Positions 33,940 through 42,204 of a stretch of 64,000 nucleotides of DNA are shown here, piece by piece (within the stretch, counting starts at the first letter, position 1; the number at the start of each line of letters is the position of its first letter). The stretch spans positions 62,001 through 126,000 of the forward strand of contig JAKSDK010000788.1 in the NCBI GenBank assembly GCA_022360095.1. Reading direction: 5' to 3'. The notes below the pieces were generated by a model. The model had not been told where the DNA came from and ran no database searches. It worked only from the letters and a program-made list of their open reading frames with translations. This DNA comes from Phycisphaerales bacterium (lineage in GTDB: Bacteria > Planctomycetota > Phycisphaerae > UBA1845 > UTPLA1). Both the position numbers and the translations under genes were made by a program.

Positions 33940-34773
33940 ATGGGAAAGACCGTGATATCGGCCTTGGTGGTATTTGTCAGTTTGATCATCGGATCAAGCT
34001 CGGTTGCGGATATCGTTTGGGACAACGGCGATTACGCGACCGATGGGACAAGTCTTTCGTTTGCATGGAACCAGAGTTTTCCAAGTCGATTTTCACTGCT
34101 GGGTCAATTCACGTTGACGGAATCGACGGCGCTCGATCGTCTGACGGTGTTCGGTTACATGTGGGGGAACGTTGACAACCGGCCGCAGCTACGCGGCGCG
34201 TATGTCCGAGTTCTTGCGGATGAGCAGGGCGATCCGGGGGTTGTGTTGACAGGCGATATGACAACATCGCTGCAATTCACGGAGGTCTTCACCGGTGATT
34301 TTTGGCAGCCGATCCTGTCAGGGCCGAGTCATCCCCGGCCGATTTACCGTGTTGAGATCGCGCTGCCGGATTGGCGGCTCGATCCCGGAACGTATTGGGT
34401 GGAGTTTAACGTCGATTGCATCGACATTCGTCCGTCGGACGGTTCCAATCAGGGAAACTACTTATCAACGCTCGTTACGCCGACGCCGTCCGGCGCTCGC
34501 GGTTACCAGCGCAATCTGTTGGGTAACCAACTCTTCCTGCTATGCTCTCAGGCTGCAGGCTGCGGGGAGGTCCCCTTCATTCTGGAGGGTGGTCCTACAG
34601 GGTGCAGCGGGCCGGGCGACATGAACGGTGACGGCGCCTGTGATACCGCCGACATCTCTGACTTCATCACGGCGGTTCTTTCCGGCGACGGCGATTCGTG
34701 CGCGGACATGAACGGTGATCGTCAGGCCGACGGTCATGACGTCTCTGGTTTTGTTGCCTGTCTTGTCCAATAG
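33940..34773 (+). CDS. Secreted dockerin-type protein
   Basis: 277 residues from ATG 33940, with GGAG nine bases upstream. A signal peptide (MGKTVISALVVFVSLIIGSSSVA) is followed by a beta-rich domain of about 190 residues (DIVWDNGDYATDGTSLSFAWNQSFPS...) with GTYWVEFNVDC. Similar domains occur in planctomycete proteins of unknown role. The C-terminus is a dockerin type I pair, PGDMNGDGACDTADISDFITAVLSGD and CADMNGDRQADGHDVSGFVACLV, with the calcium-binding D.N.D...D pattern in both halves. A dockerin would attach it to a cohesin-bearing partner, but no cohesin was seen in the window. No PEP-CTERM tail is present. Confidence 0.82.
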   Translation: MGKTVISALVVFVSLIIGSSSVADIVWDNGDYATDGTSLSFAWNQSFPSRFSLLGQFTLTESTALDRLTVFGYMWGNVDNRPQLRGAYVRVLADEQGDPGVVLTGDMTTSLQFTEVFTGDFWQPILSGPSHPRPIYRVEIALPDWRLDPGTYWVEFNVDCIDIRPSDGSNQGNYLSTLVTPTPSGARGYQRNLLGNQLFLLCSQAAGCGEVPFILEGGPTGCSGPGDMNGDGACDTADISDFITAVLSGDGDSCADMNGDRQADGHDVSGFVACLVQ

Positions 34774-34926
34774 AAGGCAGAGCGCAAGGGCAGAGCGTGA
34801 TGCGATGATGATCGTTAGTCGAGTGGTCTTTGGCATGATTCGATCGGTATGCGAAGCATGCTTTGACGAATCGGTCGTAGCGCCATAGGGCGGAAGAGCG
34901 GATGCGAACGCGAACGCCTGTGAGAA

Positions 34927-34953
34927 CCCCGGGCATGCCTGCCCGGGGCTTTT
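34927..34953 (+). terminator. Hairpin family 2, copy 2
   Basis: CCCCGGGC (34927-34934) pairs perfectly with GCCCGGGG (34941-34948), loop ATGCCT, then CTTTTG. It lies between the dockerin gene and the RND operon. Confidence 0.75.
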
Positions 34954-35069
34954 GATTCTTTGCGGTATTCAGTCTTTTTTTTCATGACTGCTCGCGCATC
35001 GTGATGGCGGCGGACGTTTGGGCTATGATGTGGCACAAGCGTCATGACCTCGCGAACATGGAGAGATGG

Positions 35070-36428
35070 ATGAAGTCTCGTCGTCGCCTTCTGATTTTGC
35101 CACCGGTGTTTCTGGGTGGTGTTGTCTTCGCATGGCTCGTTTTCAAGTCGGAGCCTCCGGAAAGGGTGTTGCCTCGGGAACACGCGCGAACGCTACGGGT
35201 GATTTCGGCGCCCGAGGTAGACGTCATACCACGGGCAATCGGATACGGGATTTCTCAGCCGGCGCGGGTTTGGCGGGCGGTGGCGGAGGTGAAGGGACGG
35301 ATCGTCGAGGTTCATTCCGAGCTGGAGCCCGGTTCGTTTCTGAAGAAGGGTGAGCGTGCTGCCCGGATCGACCCTGAGGAATATGACCTGATTCTCAGTC
35401 AATTACGTGCCGAGATCGGCGAGTTGGAAGCGCAACTGGCGGAGCTTGCGGCGAAAGAGGTGAATGATCGCGCATCGTTGAAGATTGAGGAAGCCTCGCT
35501 GGAGCTGGCTCAGCGGGATCTCGAGCGGCTTCAACGACTGATCAAGGACGCCTCCGCTTCCCCCACCGAGGTTCGCGAGGAGGAGCGCACGATGCTCGCG
35601 CAGAAGCAGAAGGTGCAGAACCTGAGAAACAGCTTGAATCTGTTTCCTGCGCAGCAGGACGCACTTCAGGCATCCTTGAGTCTTCGCAAGGCACGGCTGG
35701 ATGAGGCCAAGCTCGATCTTGAACGGACGAAGATCGTCGCGCCGTTTGGTTGCCGTCTTCGGGAAGTGAGTTTGGAGGTCGGCGAATATGTCGCAACCGG
35801 TGAAGTGCTGTTTGAGGCGGATGGGACCGACGCTACGGAAGTCGAGGTGCAGGTTCCGGTCGACCAGGCCCGGTTGTTGATTCGGTCGGAATCCGACGCG
35901 CCGCTGGGTGTTGTGCCGGACAGTGCGACGATTCGCAAGTTCGTCGACACCAAGGCCTTCGTCCGCCTAAACACGGGGAACTACACCGTTGAGTGGGAGG
36001 CTCGTTTTGAGCGCATTCGCGAGCGACTCGATCCTGATACACGGACCGTCGGCTTGGTCGTGGCGGTCGATTCGCCCTACGAGAAGGCGATTCCGAGCAA
36101 GCGTCCTCCGTTGTTCCGCGATGTTTTTTGCGAGGTGGAATTTCGCGGCAAGCCTCAGAAAGGTCGTATTGTCGTGCCTCGGGCTGCCGTTCATGACGGT
36201 CATGTCTACGTGCTGGATGCACAGAATCGGCTTCGGCGGCGTATGATTGGCGTTCAGTTCGAGCAGACCAATTTTGTTTGCGTTGCGGAAGGTCTTCGAG
36301 TCGAGGAGACGGTCGTGGTTTCCGACCCGACTCCGGCAGTGGTCGGTATGCTCGTCGATCCGGTTTCGGACGAGGTGTTGAGGGCGTCCCTGATTGCTGA
36401 GGCGACGGCGCAGACGCACGTACGATGA
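35070..36428 (+). CDS. RND efflux membrane fusion (periplasmic adaptor) protein
   Basis: 452 residues from ATG 35070, with GGAG six bases upstream; ATG 35058 is an alternative. A basic N-terminus and one membrane anchor (LLILPPVFLGGVVFAWLVF) place it in the periplasm. A biotinyl-lipoyl half (AEVKGRIVEVHSELEPGSFLKKGERAARIDPEEY) is followed by a long coiled-coil hairpin of about 110 residues (ILSQLRAEIGELEAQLAELAAKEV...), the second lipoyl half (TKIVAPFGCRLREVSLEVGEYVATGEVLFEADG) and beta-barrel domains. It bridges the RND pump to an outer-membrane channel, which is not encoded here. The stop shares ATGA with the pump gene, so the two are translationally coupled. Confidence 0.93.
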   Translation: MKSRRRLLILPPVFLGGVVFAWLVFKSEPPERVLPREHARTLRVISAPEVDVIPRAIGYGISQPARVWRAVAEVKGRIVEVHSELEPGSFLKKGERAARIDPEEYDLILSQLRAEIGELEAQLAELAAKEVNDRASLKIEEASLELAQRDLERLQRLIKDASASPTEVREEERTMLAQKQKVQNLRNSLNLFPAQQDALQASLSLRKARLDEAKLDLERTKIVAPFGCRLREVSLEVGEYVATGEVLFEADGTDATEVEVQVPVDQARLLIRSESDAPLGVVPDSATIRKFVDTKAFVRLNTGNYTVEWEARFERIRERLDPDTRTVGLVVAVDSPYEKAIPSKRPPLFRDVFCEVEFRGKPQKGRIVVPRAAVHDGHVYVLDAQNRLRRRMIGVQFEQTNFVCVAEGLRVEETVVVSDPTPAVVGMLVDPVSDEVLRASLIAEATAQTHVR

Positions 36429-39400
36429 TTTCCTATTTCACCCGACACCCGACTGCTGCGAATCTTTTGATGCTCATCCTGCTGTCCGCGGGAATCCTGA
36501 GTTTGCGTAATTTGCGTCGCGAGACATTTCCCGATTTTACGTCGGGGGAGGTGCGCATCACGGTTGTTTATCCCGGCGCGACAGCGGAGGACGTGGAGGA
36601 AGTGATCTGCAGTCGCGTCGAGGACGCTTTGGACGGCGTACGGTTTATCGAGGAGCTTCGCTCGGAGGCTCGCGAGGGCGTCGGTGTCATCACTGCGGAG
36701 ATGGTGGAGGGGGCCGACTTTCGAACTTTCAAGGACGAGATCGAAACCGAAGTCGATGCGATTGACGATTTTCCGGAAGACGTTGAAGACCCCGTGATTG
36801 AAGAGTTGCACACGACCGATCCTGTGCTTTCATTGCTTGTCTCCGGCCCGATGACGGCGCCGGACCTCAAGGCGTATTGCGAGGATTTCAAGACGCGGCT
36901 GCAGGCGCAGACGAATGTGAGCCTTGTGACGATTCAGGGATTCGCCGATCACCAGTTTCGGATCGAGCTTTCGCAGGAGGCGTTGATGCGGCATGGATTG
37001 AGCGTTGCCGACGTTGTTGACGTCGTGGAGCGCCAGAGTGTCGATCTTCCGGTGGGAACCATCGAGACGGGTGAGCGAGACATCCTTGTTCGGTTCGTCG
37101 ACCAGCGAAAATCGGTCCGCGAACTCGAGGAACTGGTCGTTGTTGGAGGTCGGGCGGGGGGTGAGCTGAAGGTCCGGGACATTGGTCGCGTTGTCGATCT
37201 GTTCGAACTTGAGGAAGACCGTATTATTCTGGGAGACCGTCGCGCCGGACTTCTCGCGGTCAAGAAGACCAAGGATCAGGACATTCTTCGGGTGGCGAAC
37301 ACCGTGAAGGATTTTGTTGACGACGAGCGCGCGCGTCATCCGAAACTGGATATTCGCATTACGCAGGACCATTCGACGCTTGTTGCCGATCGGTTGACGA
37401 TGCTGACCCGAAACGGTTGGCAAGGGATGATCCTTGTTTTCGCCGTCATGTGGTTGTTTTTCAATGCAAAGCTTTCCTTTTGGGTGGTGATGAGTCTTCC
37501 TGTTTCGTTTTTGGGGGCGTTCTTCTTTGTGCCGCATTTCGACATGACCATCAACATGCTCACGATGGTCGGTCTTTTGCTGGCACTGGGTTTGCTTATG
37601 GACGACGGCATCGTCATCGCCGAGAACGTGGCCTCCCACGCGGCCCGCGGCAAGCCGGCGATGCAAGCCGCGACGGACGGCGTCGTCGAAGTCGGACCGG
37701 GTGTGATCAGCTCTTTCGTTACGACGATTTGCGTACTGGGTCCTCTTGCGGCGCTGGAGGGCAATATCGGGAAGATTCTGAAGGTCGTCCCGATCATGTT
37801 GATTCTGGTGTTGGCGGTGAGTTTGATCGAAGCGTTCATGATTTTGCCTGCGCATTTGGGGCATTCGTTGGACGGGCGCGAAGGTCGGCCGGTGAATCGC
37901 TTTCGGCGCACGTGGGACGGTGTGATTGACCGGCTCCGTGAGCGGGTTCTCGGGCGGTGTGTCGATGTGCTGGTCCGCTGGCGATACCTTTGGGTCGGTT
38001 GCGTGCTTTTTGTTTTTCTATTTTCGCTGGGCCTCTTTGTCGGCGGGGTCGTGAAGTTTCAGGCTTTTCCGGAGCTTGACGGTGATGTTGTGGTTGCGCG
38101 CGTTCTGATGCCTCCGGGGACGCCGTTCGATCGCACGGAGGCGACCGTACGCAAGTTGACGGAGGGGTTGTCCGCGGTGAACGACGCGTTTCGATCCCGG
38201 CAGCCGGGAAGGCAGGACCTTGTGCAAACCGTTTACACTCGATTCAACGTGAACGACGACGCATTCGAAACCGGTCCGCACGTGGCGACCGTCTTCGCCG
38301 ATCTTCTTACGGCTGAAGAACGAGATGCGCGCATCGATGACGTTCTTCAGTCATGGCGATCCGCCGTCGGCAAAGTGCCAGACGTGCATACTCTCAACTA
38401 CACGGAACCGACGTTGGGCCCTGCGGGTCGCAACATCGAAGTGCGGCTGTATGGCGATGACCTTCAATCTCTGCGTGATGCGGGCATGGAGATGCAAGCC
38501 TGGTTTGCTGAGTTTCGGGGAGTGAACAATCTCACCATCGATTTGAGGCCTGGTAAACCGGAACTTCGGATCAGACTCCGTGAGGGTGCATTTGGCTTGG
38601 GGCTCAATGCGCGAACCGTCGCGCGTCAGCTCCGCGGCGCGTTTCAGGGGCTCACCGCCGACGAGATACAGGTTGGCCCGGAGTCTTATGAAATCGACGT
38701 GACGTTCGCCGCTTCAGAGCGTGACAGTCTGGCCGATCTTTCTTATTTCCATTGCACGCTGCCGAACGGTCGGCAGGTCCCGCTTTCCGACGTCGCACGG
38801 ATCGAGCCGGGCATTGGATGGTCACGGATCGCTCGTGTCGACGGGCGTCGTACAGTCACGCTGCGTGGCGACGTTGATTCGTTGCAAACGAATACGGCGA
38901 GCGTCATCGGTGTTTTTCAAGAGACTTTGCTGGCTAAACTCTCGGAGCGCTTTCCGGAGATCGACGTTTCGATCGAGGGTGAGTTGGAAGAGGCTGCAGT
39001 GACCCAAGACTCCATGCGATGGGGAATGGTGATCGGCGTCATCGGCGTTTTCGTACTTCTGAGCTTTCAGTTCCGCAGCTACGTTGAACCGCTGGTGGTG
39101 ATGGCCGCGATTCCGTTTGCCTTAATCGGTGTCATCTGGGGGCATCTGCTGATGGGGATCGACATTAGTATGCCGAGTCTGCTCGGATTTGTTTCGCTCG
39201 CCGGGATTGTGGTGAACGACTCGATTCTGCTGGTGATTTTCCTGAAGCTGCGCAGAGCAGAGGGAATGAACGTTGAAGAAGCTGCAGCACAGGCGAGTCG
39301 TGAGCGGTTCCGAGCGATCATGATTACTTCGTTGACGACGATCGCGGGTCTTTTGCCGCTGCTCTCCGAGCAGAGTCTTCAGGCTCAAGTGTTGATTCCG

Positions 39401-39529
39401 TTGGCGATCAGCATCGTGTTCGGCCTGCTTGCGTCGACCGTGCTCGTGTTGCTTGTGATCCCGTGCCTTTATGCGATTCTCTCCGATGTACGTACGGCGA
39501 TTGAGAGTCGGCGTTTGAAGACGCGTTGA
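36425..39529 (+). CDS. RND-family efflux transporter (AcrB/MdtB-like permease)
   Basis: 1034 residues, the usual RND length. The first membrane helix is near residues 12-28, followed by a large periplasmic porter loop, six helices, a second porter loop and six more helices. The proton-relay Asp pair lies in GLLLALGLLMDDGIVIAENV (393-394). The internal duplication is visible in LVVMAAIPFALIGVIWGHLLMG and in VSLAGIVVNDSILLVIF in the second half. The Lys of AcrB TM10 is not obvious; the position reads VVND, as in several heavy-metal and uncharacterised RND groups. It exports an unknown compound with proton energy. It starts in a 4-nt overlap with the adaptor. Confidence 0.94.
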   Translation: MISYFTRHPTAANLLMLILLSAGILSLRNLRRETFPDFTSGEVRITVVYPGATAEDVEEVICSRVEDALDGVRFIEELRSEAREGVGVITAEMVEGADFRTFKDEIETEVDAIDDFPEDVEDPVIEELHTTDPVLSLLVSGPMTAPDLKAYCEDFKTRLQAQTNVSLVTIQGFADHQFRIELSQEALMRHGLSVADVVDVVERQSVDLPVGTIETGERDILVRFVDQRKSVRELEELVVVGGRAGGELKVRDIGRVVDLFELEEDRIILGDRRAGLLAVKKTKDQDILRVANTVKDFVDDERARHPKLDIRITQDHSTLVADRLTMLTRNGWQGMILVFAVMWLFFNAKLSFWVVMSLPVSFLGAFFFVPHFDMTINMLTMVGLLLALGLLMDDGIVIAENVASHAARGKPAMQAATDGVVEVGPGVISSFVTTICVLGPLAALEGNIGKILKVVPIMLILVLAVSLIEAFMILPAHLGHSLDGREGRPVNRFRRTWDGVIDRLRERVLGRCVDVLVRWRYLWVGCVLFVFLFSLGLFVGGVVKFQAFPELDGDVVVARVLMPPGTPFDRTEATVRKLTEGLSAVNDAFRSRQPGRQDLVQTVYTRFNVNDDAFETGPHVATVFADLLTAEERDARIDDVLQSWRSAVGKVPDVHTLNYTEPTLGPAGRNIEVRLYGDDLQSLRDAGMEMQAWFAEFRGVNNLTIDLRPGKPELRIRLREGAFGLGLNARTVARQLRGAFQGLTADEIQVGPESYEIDVTFAASERDSLADLSYFHCTLPNGRQVPLSDVARIEPGIGWSRIARVDGRRTVTLRGDVDSLQTNTASVIGVFQETLLAKLSERFPEIDVSIEGELEEAAVTQDSMRWGMVIGVIGVFVLLSFQFRSYVEPLVVMAAIPFALIGVIWGHLLMGIDISMPSLLGFVSLAGIVVNDSILLVIFLKLRRAEGMNVEEAAAQASRERFRAIMITSLTTIAGLLPLLSEQSLQAQVLIPLAISIVFGLLASTVLVLLVIPCLYAILSDVRTAIESRRLKTR

Positions 39530-39611
39530 TATTGCACGGCGTGCATCATGCGTTTTTTGTTGGGTTCGGGTGGTGGGGGCGTCTCGGTAAGTGATTCCAT
39601 GTGCGCCTCGG

Positions 39612-39638
39612 ACCCCGGGCAGGGTGGCCCGGGGCTTT
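39612..39638 (+). terminator. Hairpin family 2, copy 3
   Basis: CCCCGGGC (39612-39619) pairs with GCCCGGGG (39626-39633), loop AGGGTG, tail CTTTCG. It lies after the RND gene and before the convergent gene ending at 39691. Confidence 0.75.
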
Positions 39639-39690
39639 CGCTTTTCGATATGGACCGGGGCATTTTTTTCGATGGGGCGATCGTCGGAGG

Positions 39691-40938
39691 TTAGTGGTCG
39701 GCCAGGTCGTAGTGCATCAGGATGGAACTTGGCGCCGGAGGGTAGGGGATCATTGCGCGGAAAGCACGGAACTCCGCAGGGTTCCAACCGGTTCGCTGAA
39801 AAACGGTGTCGACGATTTCGACGTGCTTGGGAATGACAGCGGTCTGCACTACGGGCGGCTGTCCGAGATCCTGGATGGTCTCTTCGAAGGGCAGAGCCAT
39901 GCGTTGTCTCCCCGGCACTCGGAATTCCGGCCCACCTTCGAGCAAGCTGTAGATGTGCAGAGTCGGTGATAGAAAGCTCAGGTACGATTCGTGCACGAAC
40001 AGGTCGAAGATGAGCGTCTCGACCGGCGTGCGCATGGCGAGCATGATTTCTCCGAAGGTGTTATTTTCGCTCTTACGCATCGACGACATTTGCGGGATCA
40101 GTTCAGCCGTGATGCAGGTGACGGCGGCGGTGTTGCCGACCGGTCCTTCCACGAGCTCATCGTAGATGAAACCGTCGGCGCCGTTGAATCGCCTCAGATC
40201 CGGCAGTGGTTGAGAACAGAATTCCGGAAGGAGTGGCGCGCTTTCAGCCCCGACGTAGGCCGGGTCGAGCGCTCGCCGAGTTCCGGTGGGCAGCAGACTC
40301 GTTGCCGTGTCGTCGATACAACGGTGTCGGCCGATCAGCCAGGGGACGCCTGATCGCAGTCGCTTGAGTTCGATGAAGCCGGCGACCCATGCCAGGTCAA
40401 ATAATTCGGGGTTCGATTCGTTTGGTGCGATGAAGTCCGCCATCAACTGTGCTTTCGCCTGGATTCCCCAAACACTGCTTGCGCCCTTGTACAGTTGTTT
40501 CCGATGGGCGATGAGGATGTCTCGTCGTCCCTCACGCGCCAGCCCGCCGACCATCATCTCGAGTGTGGCGCGATCACCGGTGTGCCGTTCGATGACTTGG
40601 TTCAGCTCTTGAATCGCCTTTCGAGCGGTGGTGATCAACTTGGGATCGGTGCCGCGTTTTTCGGCGGCTTTGATGAAAATCTCGATTCCGCTTGAGCCGG
40701 GCAGGTGGAGAAAGGCGCTGAAGGGGTCGCTTTGTTGAATCACTTTGGTGATTTTCCAGGCCAGGTTTTTGTCGATGCCAAGTCCTTTGGCAAGCAACTG
40801 GGGTTTGGGAGGGGCCAGGTTGAGTGAGCAAAGTAGATCTTCGAAGACGCCTCGAAGACGCAGGAGCGCCTGTTGAGATTGCTCATCAAATGATCTGTCC
40901 TTGCTGTCCGGTGTCGGGGACGAAATTGAGGTCGGCAT
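39691..40938 (-). CDS. Uncharacterised protein with possible N-terminal helix-turn-helix
   Basis: 415 residues from ATG 40938, which has AGGA eight bases upstream; a TTG at 41001 would add 21 residues. I do not recognise the family. Near residues 45-85 the sequence PKPQLLAKGLGIDKNLAWKITKVIQQSDPFSAFLHLPG looks like a winged helix followed by an arginine/lysine-rich helix. The rest is mixed alpha/beta without membrane segments or a signal peptide, so it is probably cytoplasmic. Conserved-looking blocks are RRDILIAHRKQLYKGASSVWGIQAKAQLMADF and GDPAYVGAESAPLL-like text. It stands alone between convergent and divergent genes. A regulatory role is a guess from the N-terminus only. Confidence 0.65.
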   Translation of the reverse strand: MPTSISSPTPDSKDRSFDEQSQQALLRLRGVFEDLLCSLNLAPPKPQLLAKGLGIDKNLAWKITKVIQQSDPFSAFLHLPGSSGIEIFIKAAEKRGTDPKLITTARKAIQELNQVIERHTGDRATLEMMVGGLAREGRRDILIAHRKQLYKGASSVWGIQAKAQLMADFIAPNESNPELFDLAWVAGFIELKRLRSGVPWLIGRHRCIDDTATSLLPTGTRRALDPAYVGAESAPLLPEFCSQPLPDLRRFNGADGFIYDELVEGPVGNTAAVTCITAELIPQMSSMRKSENNTFGEIMLAMRTPVETLIFDLFVHESYLSFLSPTLHIYSLLEGGPEFRVPGRQRMALPFEETIQDLGQPPVVQTAVIPKHVEIVDTVFQRTGWNPAEFRAFRAMIPYPPAPSSILMHYDLADH

Positions 40939-41301
40939 TGCGCGGAATCCTGACTGTGAAGCGGCCCTCAGGTGACCGAGCGACTGATTTTTTCGGGCCA
41001 AGCGTATGCCTTCATCGGTAGGGTTCGTTCGTGAGCGGTTCCGCTTTGCCCGGGTGTTCCACTTGTCTTAGACCATGATAGCACGTGATCCTCGACGCCT
41101 CCAGTGTCTCTAAAATTTTCTCTACAAATACTTGCAGAGAAATATTTGAATCGTTATCATAGTAGAAAATGAGCGTTTTCGATGGTTCCCGGCCCGGTTC
41201 TTTCCTGTCGACCGCACGCACGTGTGGTGGGAAACAGACCGGGGCCTTCCGCGTCGATGGTCGGCGTACTTTCTCTCAAACCGCTACAGGAGGATGGAAA
41301 C
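40939..41301. other. Divergent intergenic region
   Basis: 363 bp between the 40938 start (-) and the PEP-CTERM gene (+). The middle is AT-rich (41100-41170) and is where promoters should be. Short frames exist on both strands but none has a supported start, so none is annotated. Confidence 0.35.
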
Positions 41302-41964
41302 ATGAAGAAGACAATCTCTTTGATCGTCGTGATGGCCGGGCTCGGACTCGGACACGATGCCAGCCGTGGTGACACGATTAACCAGTTCGTGGACTACGAT
41401 TTCAGTCTGGGCAACCCGGCGCCTGTGCTCCAGATCGATGCTTTCGACACGATGGGCGGCCAGCGCAATCTGACAGGCGTTCGCATTGATCTGGAAGGGA
41501 GCGTAATTCTCGGTGCTTATGCAGAGAACCTGGGCAATTCGCCAATCACGGACTGGACGTTGTTTTTAGACGCGGGATTCGGGATCGACGTCGGCGCGTT
41601 GAGCATACCGCTGGATGGGAACTCATTTCCAGCGCTCACGGCTGATCTGGCGGCGACGGACAACATCGAGCTTAGCGGACCGGACTACATTGAATTTGAA
41701 CCGGAGTTCGCCCCGCTTGACGCCTCGGTGAATATCGCTCCAGGTGATCTGGGTGTGTTCATCGGTACGGGACTTCTGGATATCGAGACCGTGCCGGTTG
41801 CGTTGGCGGCACCCGGTCCCGGTTTTGTTGCATTCGGACTGAACACGCATGATCAGTCCGGTGGGCTGTTCTTTACTTATGAGTTTGAAGTTGTTCCTGA
41901 GCCTGCTTCGTTGTCCCTGTTGCTGATGGGTTTTCTGGCCATTCGCACGCGACGGGCGCGTTGA
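41302..41964 (+). CDS. PEP-CTERM-anchored secreted protein (choice-of-anchor E-like)
   Basis: 220 residues from ATG 41302, with a strong AGGAGG upstream. Signal peptide MKKTISLIVVMAGLGLGHDASRG. The body opens with INQFVDYDFSLGNPAPVLQIDAFD, resembling the choice-of-anchor E domain of PEP-CTERM proteins, and is beta-rich. The C-terminus VVPEPASLSLLLMGFLAIRTRRAR is a canonical PEP-CTERM signal: VPEP, hydrophobic helix, basic end. Such proteins are processed by an exosortase and usually attached to the extracellular matrix; no exosortase gene is here. A family 2 hairpin lies about 200 bp downstream before the convergent kinase. Confidence 0.92.
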   Translation: MKKTISLIVVMAGLGLGHDASRGDTINQFVDYDFSLGNPAPVLQIDAFDTMGGQRNLTGVRIDLEGSVILGAYAENLGNSPITDWTLFLDAGFGIDVGALSIPLDGNSFPALTADLAATDNIELSGPDYIEFEPEFAPLDASVNIAPGDLGVFIGTGLLDIETVPVALAAPGPGFVAFGLNTHDQSGGLFFTYEFEVVPEPASLSLLLMGFLAIRTRRAR

Positions 41965-42167
41965 AGGCCATCACTATCGAAGTTGTTTGTTTTTCGGTGT
42001 TTGGTTCGTATGGATTGATTTCATTCCATTTGGCATCCCCTATTGTTAAGAGGCGCCCCGCCGCGTTCGCCGAGGGCGGGGCGCCAAGCGTAGAACCGTG
42101 ACGGAAGGGGTAGCTTTTTGGCTGTGTATCGGGGGGGGGTGGGGCCGTGTGGGTGAGAAGAAACCAA

Positions 42168-42197
42168 ACCCGGGTAGGGTGGCCCGGGGCTTTTTTT
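42168..42197 (+). terminator. Hairpin family 2, copy 4
   Basis: CCCGGGT (42169-42175) pairs with GCCCGGG (42182-42188) with one T-G pair, followed by C and seven T. It separates the PEP-CTERM gene from the convergent kinase gene ending at 42205. This copy has a good T-tract. Confidence 0.8.
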
Positions 42198-42204
42198 GCT
42201 TTCC

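Noticed and set aside
40939-41301. Short minus-strand frames (for example 41012-41221)
   Set aside because: They lie in the AT-rich divergent gap, lack ribosome sites and resemble no known proteins.
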